This document shows positions 1 to 8,556 of a DNA stretch of 64,000 nucleotides, piece by piece. A program made the position numbers and the translations under genes. The stretch's first letter is position 1, and every line of letters starts with the position of its first letter. Location of the stretch: NCBI GenBank assembly GCA_024703915.1, contig CP087969.1, forward strand, positions 4,960,001 through 5,024,000. Reading direction: 5' to 3'. Source of the DNA: Massilia sp. H-1. GTDB lineage: Bacteria; Pseudomonadota; Gammaproteobacteria; Burkholderiales; Burkholderiaceae_D. The notes below the pieces were generated by a model. The model saw nothing but the letters and a program-made list of their open reading frames with translations. It made no database searches and was not told where the DNA came from.

Positions 1-588
1 GCCCAGCAAGCCCCAGGCCGCGTGCAGGTCGGCCAGCAGCGGCAGCGGCACCGTGAGCAGGCCGCCGAAGCCGGTGGTGAGGGTGAAGCCGAGGGCGAAG
101 GTCACTAGCAGGCCGCCCAGCGCGATGCGCATGCCGCGCAGCATGGGCAGGGCCTTGGGCGGCGCCGCGTGCGCCAGCGCGCGCACCAGGCTGGCCAGCA
201 GCGGCGCGAAGGCGGCGGCCAGCACCAGGGCGGCTTAAGCACGAACAGGGTGGACAGGTTCAGGCCCAGCGCCGTGGCCAGCATCAGGGTGCCCAGGATC
301 AGGGCGCCCCAGGTGACGTGCACGGTCGAGCGGCGCAAGATCAGTTCGATGCTTAGCCACCACCGGGATCAGCTGCAGCATGGAGCCGATCATCGCCATC
401 GACAGGTAGCCGAGCGTGAGCAGGTGGGTGGCGGCCAGCAGCGGCGTCGACCAGCGCGACGCGAAGGCGGGCGCGCCGCCTGCCAGCAGCACCAGCGCGG
501 CCAGTAGCGCGAACCAGGGCGCGCTGAGCATGAAGCGCAAGGGCAGCTGCGGCGCGGGCGAGAGCGCATACGCGAGCTTGCGCTGCAT
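1..588 (-). CDS. Multi-pass membrane protein of NO/denitrification cluster (partial)
   Basis: The C-terminal end lies beyond position 1. The repaired translation starts MQRKLAYALSP and is almost entirely hydrophobic, with at least five membrane spans. It carries the motif THLLTLGYLSMAMIGSMLQL followed by IPVVAG, which resembles polytopic proteins found beside nnrS genes; this family link is from memory and tentative. Two frame breaks, near 236 and 353, disappear if GCCGGC is restored. Its start overlaps the stop of the upstream DUF2249 gene (TGATG), so it is the last visible gene of the norB-side minus-strand operon. It probably acts in the inner membrane in NO or anaerobic metabolism, but no catalytic residues can be named. 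Confidence 0.6.
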
Positions 589-825
589 CAGCGCTCCTCG
601 ATGACGATCTGGAACAGACCCGGTTCCGGTTGCGTGGTGCGGTACAGGTAGCCGTTGCGTTCGAGGATGCGGAACAGCGGATGCGGTTCGCGGTCGATCA
701 GCAGGCGCACCTGCTGGCGCGGCTGCAGGGCGGTGAGCGCGTCCAGCACGCGTTCCATGGGTTCGGGGCGGGAACAGGCCGCGCAGGTCGAGGAACAGTT
801 CCGGGGGCGTGGGCAGGGTAGTCAT
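588..825 (-). CDS. DUF2249 domain protein
   Basis: A small cytoplasmic protein of about 78 residues. It starts MTTLPTPPELFLDLRGL and, after one frame correction near 770 (an extra C in a CCCC run), continues with LIDREPHPLFRILERNGY, the typical DUF2249/TusA-like fold signature. Such proteins often sit in denitrification and NO-response clusters, but their biochemical role is not established. It lies 10 bp downstream of sirB and overlaps the next gene by one base (TGATG), which indicates translational coupling. It is the second DUF2249 protein of this operon; the other is at 1653-1916. Confidence 0.75.
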
Positions 826-835
826 GGCGCTCCAG

Positions 836-1215
836 TCAAAGGAAGAACAAGGGATTCTTGGTCATGGCGGTGGTGCCGATATAGGCAAAGCAGGTCAGCG
901 CGGCGGCAAAGGCGGCGCAGCGGGTCAGGCGGTTCTTGCCGTACTTGAGGGCGACCGAGCCCAGCAGGATGTAGGCGATCAGGGCCGTCACCTTGGCGCC
1001 CAGCCAGGGGCTGCCCCAGGGCGTCTGGCCGCTCCACCATGCCAGGCCGAGCGCGCTGGCCAGCAGCAGCGAATCGACCAGGTGGGGCAGGCTGCGCACC
1101 CAGGCGCGCGAGCATGGGCGAGCTAAGCCATCATCCACAGGCCGCGCAGCAGGAACAAGCTGCCGCTGACGGCGGCCAGGCTCATATGCAGGTGTTTCAG
1201 GAGCAGGTAGTTCAT
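836..1215 (-). CDS. SirB family membrane protein
   Basis: The protein begins MNYLLLKHLHMSLAAVSGSL, followed by FLLRGLWMMA, the hallmark N-terminus of the SirB family, and has four predicted membrane helices over about 126 residues. The role of the family is unknown. Two breaks occur: a scar near 1125 where GCCGGC is the likely original, and a lost dinucleotide in the GCGCGC run near 1110; correcting both gives GSPMLARAWVRSLPH, the conserved second block. The start codon overlaps the stop of the upstream Rrf2 regulator (ATGA), so the two are translationally coupled inside the norB-side operon. Confidence 0.8.
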
Positions 1216-1637
1216 GTGGGACCCCGCACCACGGTGGCCTGGGGCGCGAGCAGGGTCGACAGCGGCACTTCGTCGAGCCGGGCCAGGTAGGCGCCGGTCG
1301 CTTCGGACAGCAAGCCCTTGAGGCGGCAGCGGCCGGACAGGGCGCAGGTATTGTCTTGCGAAAAACACTCGACCATCTGGAAGTCGGGCTCGGTCATGCG
1401 GATGACGGCGCCCAGCATGATCTGTTCGGGCGGGCGGGCCAGGCGGATGCCGCCCGAGCGCCCGCGCAGGTTGGTCAGCACGCCCAGCTGGCCGAGCTGA
1501 TGGACGATCTTGGTCAGGTGGTTATGCGAGATGCCGTGCGCCTGCGAGATCTCGCGGCTGGTGATGATTTCGCCCGGGTGGGCCCCGAGGTGCATCAGTA
1601 CCCGCAAGGCATAGTCGGTATAGTCGGTCAGGCGCAT
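1212..1637 (-). CDS. Rrf2-family Fe-S regulator, NsrR-like paralog
   Basis: An intact 141-residue protein beginning MRLTDYTDYALRVLMHLGA, the winged-helix N-terminus of NsrR/Rrf2 regulators. The recognition region HGISHNHLTKIVHQLG is present. Three cysteines in the C-terminal half are spaced C-x6-C-x5-C and would ligate a [4Fe-4S] or [2Fe-2S] cluster that senses NO. It is a clear paralog of the NsrR at 4450-4925, with which it shares most of the first 90 residues. It lies between a DUF2249 gene (15 bp upstream) and sirB (ATGA overlap), within the transcription unit following norB. Whether it binds the same palindromes as the second copy cannot be decided here. Confidence 0.85.
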   Translation of the reverse strand: MRLTDYTDYALRVLMHLGAHPGEIITSREISQAHGISHNHLTKIVHQLGQLGVLTNLRGRSGGIRLARPPEQIMLGAVIRMTEPDFQMVECFSQDNTCALSGRCRLKGLLSEATGAYLARLDEVPLSTLLAPQATVVRGPT

Positions 1638-1652
1638 GGCTCTCTCCCCGGT

Positions 1653-1916
1653 TCAGCCTACCACTTTGAAGTCGATGATCACGGCGCCCGGCTCGCGCGC
1701 CAGGTAGGCCACGTGCAGGCGCGCGCCAAAGTGGTTGCCCAGCTGCTGCAGCAGCGGCAGCGGATCGTGGTCATTATAAAAGCGCATCGTCTCGCCGACC
1801 GACAGCGAGCCGAGGGCGCCGAAGATGGCGGCGTGGCGGAAGCGCCGGGCCACGCCGCGCGCATCGAATTCATAGACACCGAACTCGGTGTCGGGTTGGG
1901 AACAATCGTGTGCCAT
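1653..1916 (-). CDS. DUF2249 domain protein
   Basis: An intact 87-residue protein beginning MAHDCSQPDTEFGVYEFDAR. The central segment MRFYNDHDPLPLLQQL matches the DUF2249 signature (ndHdPxPL), and the C-terminus ends in a beta strand, GAVIIDFKVVG. A GGAG ribosome-binding site sits 7-8 bases before the ATG. Family members are frequent in NO-detoxification clusters next to norB, Rrf2 regulators and hemerythrins; a role in NO or metal-centre chemistry is inferred only from that context. It follows norB with 66 bp between them. Confidence 0.8.
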   Translation of the reverse strand: MAHDCSQPDTEFGVYEFDARGVARRFRHAAIFGALGSLSVGETMRFYNDHDPLPLLQQLGNHFGARLHVAYLAREPGAVIIDFKVVG

Positions 1917-1982
1917 GAGGATACTCCAATCAGGTGAGAAAAGCGGCCGCCGTCATGCGCATGGCCGCGCGGAATCAGGCGA

Positions 1983-4270
1983 TCAGCCTGCCGTGGCCAG
2001 GCCGCTGGCGGCCTTGGCGCGGGCAACGCGGTTCTGGAACACCAGGCGCCACATGAACAGCACCAGGAACAGCACGCCGACCGTGAACACGATGTCGCCA
2101 GGGACGCGCAGCCAGACCATGGTTTCCATGAAGCTCGAGTGGACTACCTCGGCCGAACGGGCATACCAGACGCCGCGGGTGATGCTGGCGTAAGCCTGGT
2201 AGATGCTTAGGCCGGGAGCAGCGAGATGAAGACCATCATCGCCAGACCGATGTTGAGCAGCCAGAACATCGGACGCAGGGCCGCGTCGGACCAGGCCAGG
2301 CGGTCGGACAGGCCGCGCAGGCAGAACAGCATCAGGCCGATACCGAGCATGCCGTACACGCCGAACAGCGCTGCGTGGCCGTGGGCTGCCGTCATGTTCA
2401 TGCCTTGCATGTAGTACAGGGCGATCGGGGTATTGATCGAGAAGCCCAGCAGGCTTGGCGCCGACCGTATTCCAGAAGCCGACCGCGATGAAGCACAGGA
2501 TGGCCCACTTGTAGTTCTGTACCCATGGCGCCGCTTTCGAGCGCTGGTAGTTGCGGTAAGCTTCGACCCCGATGATCGACAGGGGAACCACTTCCAGCGC
2601 GGAGAACATCGAGCCGATCGCGATCACCGAAGTCGGGGTCCCGGTGAAGTACAGGTGGTGCAGGGTACCGAGGATGCCGCCGAACAGGAACACGATGGTT
2701 TCGAGCACGATGGCGCTGTTGGCCGAGGCGGCGCGGATCAGGCCCAGACGGGTGAACAGCAGCGCGATGACGGCGGTGGCGAACACTTCAAAGAAGCCTT
2801 CGACCCACAGGTGGACCAGCCACCAGCGCCAGTATTCGACCATCGAGTAGTGGGTATGCTTGCCCCAGGTGAGCGAGGTGGCATAGAAGCCGCCGATGCA
2901 CACCGCAGCGAGGAACACCATGGCGATCAGGCCGCGGCTGTCCGATGGTTTTTTCAGTGCTTAAGCCACAGGCCGCGTCCCAGCAGGGTGGCCCAGAACA
3001 GCAGGCCGACGAACAGCAGGATTTGCCATACGCGGCCCATGCTGGTGAATTCCAGGCCCTGGTTGCCGATCCAGAAGGCGAAGTCGGTGCCTTGCTTTTG
3101 CAGCGTGCCGAGCCAGCCGAACAGGGTCGAACCGGCGACGATGAACAGCAGCGCGTAGAACAGCACGTTCACGCCGAGCGCCTGGTATTTCGGCTCGTGG
3201 CCGGAAATGGCGGGCGCGATGTACAGGCCGGTGGCCAGCCAGGCGGTGGCGATCCACAGCACGGCGAACTGGGTGTGGATGGTGCGGCTGACGGTAAATG
3301 GCAGGATCTCGGCCAGCGGGAAGCCGAAGAAGCTGGTGCCTTCAACCGAATAGTGGGCGGTGATGATGCCCATGCCGATCTGGGCCAGGATCAGTGCCAC
3401 CACCACGAAGAAGTACTTGCGGGTGGCCTTCATCGAGGCGGTCGGTTTGAGGTCGAACAGGGGATCGTTCTTCGGCGGCGCAGGGTCTTCCTCTTCCTTG
3501 TGGGTCGAATGGAAGAAGATCATGCTTAGGCGATGGCGCCGATCATCAGGATCACGCTGGCGATCGACCAGATGCCAAGCACCGGCGGTCGGGGTATTGT
3601 CGATCAGCGGTTCATGCGGCCAGTTGCTGGTGTACGACAGGCCGGTCTTGCCCGGACGGTCGGTGCCAGCGGCCCACGAGGTCCAGAAGAAGAAGCCGGT
3701 CAGGCTCTTGCGGTCGAGGGCGACCGGCAGCGCATTGGGCGTCATCGCATACTGTTCGCGCAGCTTGTCGAGCGCCTTGGCGTCGCCGAACAGGCCGTCG
3801 AAGTGGCTGGCGGTGCGGCGCACGGCTTCGGCGCGGATCGGCGAGAGCACGATCGCGTCGGCCTTGGCGTCATAGGTATTGGCGCGCATTTCCTCCTTGA
3901 CCAGGGCGTCGATGCTTAGGCCCGTTCGCTCACATTGAGCTGGGCGTAGGTGCGGCCCAGATCGCGTTCGGCGAACAGGTCCTGCAGGGCCAGCGCCTCG
4001 CGGTGCAGCCAGTCGGCCGACCAGTCGGGGGCCAGGTAGCTGCCGTGGCCCCAGACGGTGCCGAGCTGCTGGCCGTCTAGCCGACAGCCAGGCTTGCTGG
4101 CCGTGCTGGACATGGTCTTTGGTAAACAGGGTGTCCCCGGCCGCAGTGCGGACTTGCAGGGGGATAGGCGGCGCCTCCAGGTAGATTTCGCGGCCGACCC
4201 AGCCCAGGGTGGCGAACGAAAGAACGCAGATGACAGCGAGCCATGTCCATAGTTTGCGCGTGGCGTGCAT
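1983..4270 (-). CDS. norB: Quinol-dependent nitric oxide reductase (qNorB)
   Basis: Reduces two NO to N2O in the inner membrane with electrons from quinol. Its length, about 762 codons, is that of single-subunit qNorB, which carries an N-terminal quinol-oxidase extension (start MHATRKLWTWLAVICVLSF). Haem-copper oxidase ligand motifs are visible: RTIHTQFAVLWIATAWLATG, the block WWLVHLWVEGFFEVF, GTLHHLYFTGTP, and AHGHAALFGVYGMLG with the paired haem histidines. The frame is broken near 2210, 2457, 2950, 3525, 3580, 3917 and 4078. Restoring GCCGGC at most of these gives conserved NorB text such as VGAGLLGF and GLWPALKKP, so the gene is almost certainly intact. It is divergent from nsrR, with two NsrR-like sites between them. 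Confidence 0.93.
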
Positions 4271-4316
4271 GACAATTTCCTTATTGTTGAAGTGAGGTGA
4301 AGCGGGGTGAAGCGTT

Positions 4317-4339
4317 AAGATGCATTCTATGTGTATGTT
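4317..4339. promoter_or_regulatory. NsrR-like operator 1
   Basis: Half-sites AAGATGCATTC and ATGTGTATGTT separated by one base match the NsrR consensus layout (AAGATGCATTT-N-AAATGCATCTT), strongly on the left and moderately on the right. It lies between the divergent norB (start 4270) and nsrR (start 4450), as expected for NO-derepressed promoters. Confidence 0.6.
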
Positions 4340-4343
4340 TTAT

Positions 4344-4366
4344 AAGGTGCAAATAGAATGTATGTT
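4344..4366. promoter_or_regulatory. NsrR-like operator 2
   Basis: A second 11-1-11 palindrome-like site, AAGGTGCAAAT then GAATGTATGTT, lies 27 bp from the first. The tandem arrangement in an AT-rich intergenic patch supports cooperative NsrR control of norB and of nsrR itself. The match is weaker than that of the site at 5068-5090. Confidence 0.5.
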
Positions 4367-4449
4367 TAAAATTGATCCAGTTTAGTTTTTACTGCGAATT
4401 GTTTGAACAGGTAAAATCAATGCATGTTTAACCACGATGCGACTGCCCG

Positions 4450-4925
4450 ATGAGACTGACTTCCTACACCGACTACGCCCTGCGCACCCTGATGTTCCTG
4501 GCCGCCAACCGCGAGCGCCTGGTGACGATCCAGGAAATCGCCGAAGCGCACGGCATCGCCAAGAATCACCTGACCAAGGTCGTGCACCAGCTCGGCATGC
4601 TCGGCTACATCGAGACACTGCGCGGGCGCAGCGGCGGCTTGCGGCTGGGCCGCGAACCGGCCGACATCAACATCGGCGCCGTCGTGCGCCAGACCGAAAA
4701 CGACTTCTTCATGGCGGCTTGCTTCGACACGGCGTCCAGCGGCTGCATCTATGCTTAGGCCAGTGCAGCCTGCAAGGCACGCTGGGGGCGGCAACGCGGG
4801 CGTTTCTGGCGGTCCTGGACGATGCCACGCTCGAAGGCGTGCTCAGGAACTCAGGACCGAAGAAGGGTGCGCGCAGCGCTGCCAAGGCGGTCCAACTGCA
4901 TTTCAAACCGCCCAAACGGGCATGA
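4450..4925 (+). CDS. nsrR: NO-sensing Rrf2 repressor NsrR
   Basis: The protein begins MRLTSYTDYALRTLMFLAAN, with the helix-turn-helix region HGIAKNHLTKVVHQLG, the NsrR hallmark. The cysteine cluster reads AACFDTASSGC, then C-x5-C after repair, giving C-x7-C-x5-C for an Fe-S cluster that NO destroys to relieve repression. The only break, near 4756, is GCTTAGG where GCCGGC restores IYAGQCSLQG, aligned with ALSGRCRLKG of the paralog at 1212-1637. It is divergent from norB and upstream of nnrS, and the promoters of both carry NsrR-type palindromes. Confidence 0.88.
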
Positions 4926-4973
4926 CGAGACGAACGACAGGCCGATCTTAGTGGGGCGGGGCGCGGTTTGCCC

Positions 4974-4987
4974 ATGATGTAGATCAA
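4974..4987. promoter_or_regulatory. FNR/ANR/DNR-type box
   Basis: ATGAT-GTAG-ATCAA matches the TTGAT-N4-ATCAA consensus at nine of ten positions. It lies 118-131 bp upstream of the nnrS start and so could activate the nnrS-hemN unit without oxygen. Confidence 0.6.
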
Positions 4988-5067
4988 ATTTTTCCAAGTT
5001 GCATCGTTCCATGCAAATATAGTTTTCAAAGCCGTTTTTTTCATTGCACAGCACGCCGTCAATCACT

Positions 5068-5090
5068 AACATGCATTACAAATACATGTT
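5068..5090. promoter_or_regulatory. NsrR operator upstream of nnrS
   Basis: AACATGCATTA-C-AAATACATGTT is a near-perfect 11-1-11 palindrome with the NsrR consensus layout. It ends 14 bp before the nnrS ATG at 5105, close enough for a bound repressor to block transcription of nnrS. Confidence 0.75.
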
Positions 5091-5104
5091 AAGAGGGAGC
5101 CGTC

Positions 5105-6297
5105 ATGGCACTGTTGCACATCGATCAACCAAGTCCCGCACCGCACAGTTATAGCGGTCCGGCCTGGCTGGCACTGGGATTTCGTCCGTTTTATCTGCTG
5201 GGCGCCGCGTTTGCCGCGCTCGCCATTCCGCTGTGGCTGGCCGTCTACCGCGGCATGCTGTCCGGCACCGGGCTGGGACTGGCCTGGCACACCCATGAAA
5301 TGGTGTTCGGCTTCGTGGTCGCCATCGTGATTGGCTTCATGTACACGGCCGGGCGCAACTGGACCGGGCTGTGGACCCCGCGCGGCCCCTGGCTGGCCGC
5401 GATCGCCGCCGTGTGGGTGGCGGGGCGGGTGGCGCTGCTGCTGCCGCCGTCGGTGGCAGCGGCCGCGGTCGACTGCGCCTTCCTGCCGCTGGCGGCCTGG
5501 CCCATGTACCGGGTGCTGGCCCGTTCCGGCAACCAGCGCAACATGGTGCTGGTGGTGGTGCTGGCCCTGCTGACGGTGGCCAACCTGGCCTATCACGCGG
5601 CCCAGCTGGGCTGGCTGGCACTGAGCCCCGTGCGCGCCGTGTACGCCGCCATCATCCTGATCGTGGTGATCGAATCGATCATCGGCGGGCGCGTGATACC
5701 CAACTTCACCGCCAACGCCGTGCCCGGCGTCAAACCGGTGCCCCGTCCGCTGCTGGAGAAGGCCTCGATGCTGATGACCATCCTGGCTTAGGCCTGGCCT
5801 GGGTGCTGGCCTTGCTTAGCGCCGGTAGCCGCGCCGCTCGCCTTCGGCGCGGCGCTGGCGCAGGGCGCGCGGCTGGCCCTGTGGCATCCGTGGCGCACGC
5901 TCACCCGTCCGCTGCTGTGGATCCTGCACATTTCCTACGCCTGGATTCCGCTCGGGATGATCTTGCTGGGCCTGTCCGAACTGGGCCTGGTCGCTTCCAG
6001 CGCCGAAGCGTGCACCTGCTGGCCGTGGGCGCGCTGGGTGGCCTGATTGTCGGCATGATCACGCGCACCGCGCTCGGGCACACCAGTAGGCCGCTGGCCG
6101 CCGGGCGCGCCGACTGCATCATGTACGTGCTGATGCAAGTGGCCGTGCTGGCGCGCCTGACGGCGGCGCTGAGCGACTGGCAGCGCGACGCGCTGCTGCT
6201 GCTTGCCGGCGTCAGCTGGAGCCTCACTTTCCTGATTTACCTCGTAATGTACGCCCCGCGCCTGCTGGCGCCGCGCATCGACGGCCGCGAAGGCTGA
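5105..6297 (+). CDS. nnrS: NnrS family haem/copper membrane protein
   Basis: A polytopic inner-membrane protein of about 397 residues with around twelve hydrophobic spans. Diagnostic NnrS text includes GFRPFYLLGAAFA near the N-terminus, WHTHEMVFGF, GGRVIPNFTANAVPG, and RTALGHTSRPLAAG near the C-terminus; conserved histidines and the GRVIPNFT block are family signatures. NnrS relieves nitrosative stress in other proteobacteria. The frame breaks near 5797 and 5816 (GCTTAGG; GCCGGC restores ILAGLAWVLALL) and again near 6000. The start is preceded by GGGAG. An NsrR palindrome and an FNR-type box lie just upstream. hemN follows 39 bp downstream and is probably co-transcribed. Confidence 0.9.
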
Positions 6298-6336
6298 CCG
6301 CCATACAAGGCTGACCGCATAACCATGGAGCACGCA

Positions 6337-7755
6337 ATGAACCTCACCCCCAGCACCGCAGTCGATTTCGACGCCGCCCTGATCGCCAAACTGAGCCAGC
6401 AGGGCCCGCGCTACACCTCCTACCCGACCGCCGACCGCTTCCCGCCTTAGCTGCAGGCCACGCCGACTACGCGGCCGTGGTGCACGGCCTGGGCGCCGCG
6501 CCGACCCGGCTGCCGCTGTCGCTGTACCTGCACATTCCGTTCTGCGAATCGCTGTGCTACTACTGCGCCTGCAACAAGATCATCACCAAGGAGCGCGACA
6601 AGGCGGCCATCTACCTGACCTACCTCAAGCGCGAGATCAGCATGCAGGCCGATTTGCTGGGCAGCGGGCAGCGGGTCGAGCAGCTGCACCTGGGGGCGGC
6701 ACGCCGACCTACCTGTCGGACGCCCAGATGGACGAACTGATGGCCCACCTGCGCGCCAGCTTCGACTTTGCCGACGACGCTATGGCGGAGTACTCGATCG
6801 AGATCGACCCGCGCACGGTCGACGCGGCGCGCATCTTCTCGCTGCGGCGCCAGGGCTTCAACCGGATCAGCCTGGGCGTGCAGGACTTCGACCCGGACGT
6901 GCAGGAAGCGGTCAACCGCATCCAGCCCGAAGCGCTGACCCTGGACGCGATCCGCGCCTCGCGCGAAGCGGGCTTCCGCTCGATCAGCATCGACCTCATT
7001 TACGGCCTGCCGCGCCAGACCCTGACCACCATCGCGCAGACGCTGGCCAAGGTGGTGGCGGCCAGCCCGGACCGGATCTCGATCTACAACTACGCGCACA
7101 TGCCGCAGCTGTTCAAGTCGCAGCGGCTGATCGTCGACGCCGAGCTGCCGGGCGACCAGGACAAGCTGGCCATGCTGGGCCTGTGCATCGAACGGCTGAC
7201 GGCGGCCTAGCTACGTGTATATCGGGATGGACCATTTCGCCAAGCCGGGCGACGAACTGGCGATCGCCCAGCAAAGCGGCCAGCTGCACCGCAATTTCCA
7301 GGGCTATTCGACCCACGCCGATACCGACATGGTGTCGTGCGGCGTGTCGGCCATCAGCGCGGTGGGGCTGTCCTACTGCCAGAACGAGAAGTCGCTCGAG
7401 CGCTACTACGCGGCGCTGGACGAAGACCATCTGCCGGTGGCGCGCGGGATCGAACTGACGCGCGACGACGTGATCCGGCGCGATGTGATCGGGCGTCTGA
7501 TGTGCGACTTCCAGTTTGTCCGTGCGTTCGGTCGAGCGCGAACACGGGATCGAGTTCGGCGTCTACTTCGCCAAAGAGCTGGCGCAGTTGCGCGAGTTCG
7601 AGACCGACGGTTTGCTGGAGATGGATGATGCGTCACTGCGTGTGACGCCGCGCGGGCGTCTGCTGGTGCGCAACCTGTGCATGGTGTTCGACAAATACTT
7701 CGGCACGCCGAATGACGTGCCGTTGACGCGGATGCGCTACTCGAAAACGATTTGA
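6337..7755 (+). CDS. hemN: Oxygen-independent coproporphyrinogen III dehydrogenase
   Basis: A radical-SAM enzyme converting coproporphyrinogen III to protoporphyrinogen IX in anaerobic haem synthesis. It has the HemN signature HIPFCESLCYYCACNKI, with CX3CX2C for the 4Fe-4S cluster and the extra Cys. Later blocks QGFNRISLGVQDFDPDVQ, SISIDLIYGLPRQT and GMDHFAKPGDELA are also typical. Length (about 472 residues) is normal. Breaks occur near 6449, 6695, 7208 and 7520; at 7208 GCCTAGC becomes GCCGGC and restores AAGYVYIGMDHF. ATG 6337 is chosen over the in-frame ATG 6325 because GGAG lies six bases before it. Placement after nnrS suggests joint anaerobic/NO induction. Confidence 0.93.
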
Positions 7756-7771
7756 GCAGCGCCAGGGCGGT

Positions 7772-8024
7772 TTAACCGCCGCAGCTGCCGCAGCAGCTGC
7801 CGCCGCCGTGGCGGACGGCTTGCTGTGGATAGCCGGAACGGGCCAGCACGGCGCCCAGTTCCTGCGGCGAGGTGCGGTTCTGGTCGAAGCGGACCTCGAC
7901 CACGCGCTCGCCCGACATGGCTTCGACAGCGTCGACGCCGGGAACGGCGCGCAGCGCATCCATGACCTTGATGACGCTTAGCCACGTCGAGAATACTGGC
8001 CAATTGCAGACTGTGGTGAATCAT
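7772..8024 (-). CDS. Small HMA-like domain protein without CxxC motif
   Basis: About 83 residues: MIHHSLQLASILDVAG, VIKVMDALRAVPGVDAVEAM, VEVRFDQNRTSPQELGAVLA. The beta-alpha-beta pattern is that of a heavy-metal-associated domain, but the canonical MxCxxC loop is absent. Instead the C-terminus ends GGGSCCGSCGG, a Cys-rich tail that could bind metal. One break near 7979 is repaired by GCCGGC. It is convergent with hemN, with only 16 bp between them, and divergent from the cytochrome c gene. A metallochaperone or regulator role is inference. Confidence 0.6.
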
Positions 8025-8083
8025 GGTGTCTCCTGGTTCAAAGTGAAAGTGTGCAGTCATTATCGAGTCGCGTCAGAACACCG

Positions 8084-8106
8084 TCCTTAAGGCAGTTCAA
8101 GGATTT
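8084..8106. promoter_or_regulatory. FNR-like dyad, copy shared with 17126-17148
   Basis: TCCTTAA-N5-TTCAAGGATTT; the core TTAAG-GCAG-TTCAA is an FNR/DNR-spaced degenerate dyad. The same sequence with the same spacing lies upstream of the hemerythrin gene at 17196. It lies about 90 bp before the cytochrome c start. Confidence 0.4.
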
Positions 8107-8164
8107 CCGCAGCGCCTGCAGATGCCGCTTTCAGTGGCGGCGGCGCTGCTCTACAATTATTTTT

Positions 8165-8179
8165 GCCGCATGGTGCGGC
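8165..8179 (+). other. Short perfect hairpin in cytochrome c leader
   Basis: GCCGCA-TGG-TGCGGC, flanked by ATTTTT and ATTTT, ends 17 bp before the cytochrome c start codon, just upstream of the GGGAGAAG ribosome-binding site. It looks like a compact terminator or leader stem-loop; its function is unknown. Confidence 0.45.
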
Positions 8180-8196
8180 TATTTTGGGAGAAGTAA

Positions 8197-8506
8197 ATGA
8201 AGACCTTGGTATCCGTTTTGCTCGCGTGTCTTAAGCATGGCCATGACCGTCCAGGCCCAGGCCAGCGCCGATCTGGCAAAGTCCAAAAACTGCATGGGCT
8301 GCCATGCGATCGACAAGAAAGTGATCGGACCGGCCTTCCGCGACGTGGCAGCCAAATACGGCGCCCAGAAGGACGGCCAGGCCAAGCTGGTGGCCAGCAT
8401 CACCAAGGGCAGCACCGGGACCTGGGGTCCGATGGCGATGCCGCCCAACGCGGTCAGCGCGGACGAAGCGCAGTCGCTGGCCAAATGGGTCCTGGCGCAA
8501 AAATAG
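8197..8506 (+). CDS. Class I c-type cytochrome (c551/c552-like)
   Basis: A periplasmic electron carrier of about 102 residues. A signal peptide (MKTLVSVLLAC, then MAMTVQAQASA) precedes SKNCMGCHAIDKK, with the CxxCH haem site. A downstream GPMAMPPN supplies the axial methionine, and the last helix is ADEAQSLAKWVLAQK. The single break near 8229 (CTTAAGC) is within the signal peptide; GCCGGC would give LLACAGMAMT. GGGAGAAG lies before the ATG. Proximity to norB, nnrS and hemN suggests electron delivery in anaerobic or denitrifying respiration, for example to a nitrite reductase outside the window. Confidence 0.88.
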
Positions 8507-8556
8507 CGGTCAAGGTGCAGGCATGACGCACCCGCGCCACGCGCGGCGTCAGTAGT

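Noticed and set aside
6081..6100. AGTAGG in nnrS near 6089 as another scar
   Set aside because: The frame is uninterrupted there (LGHTSRPLAAG), so no insertion needs to be assumed.
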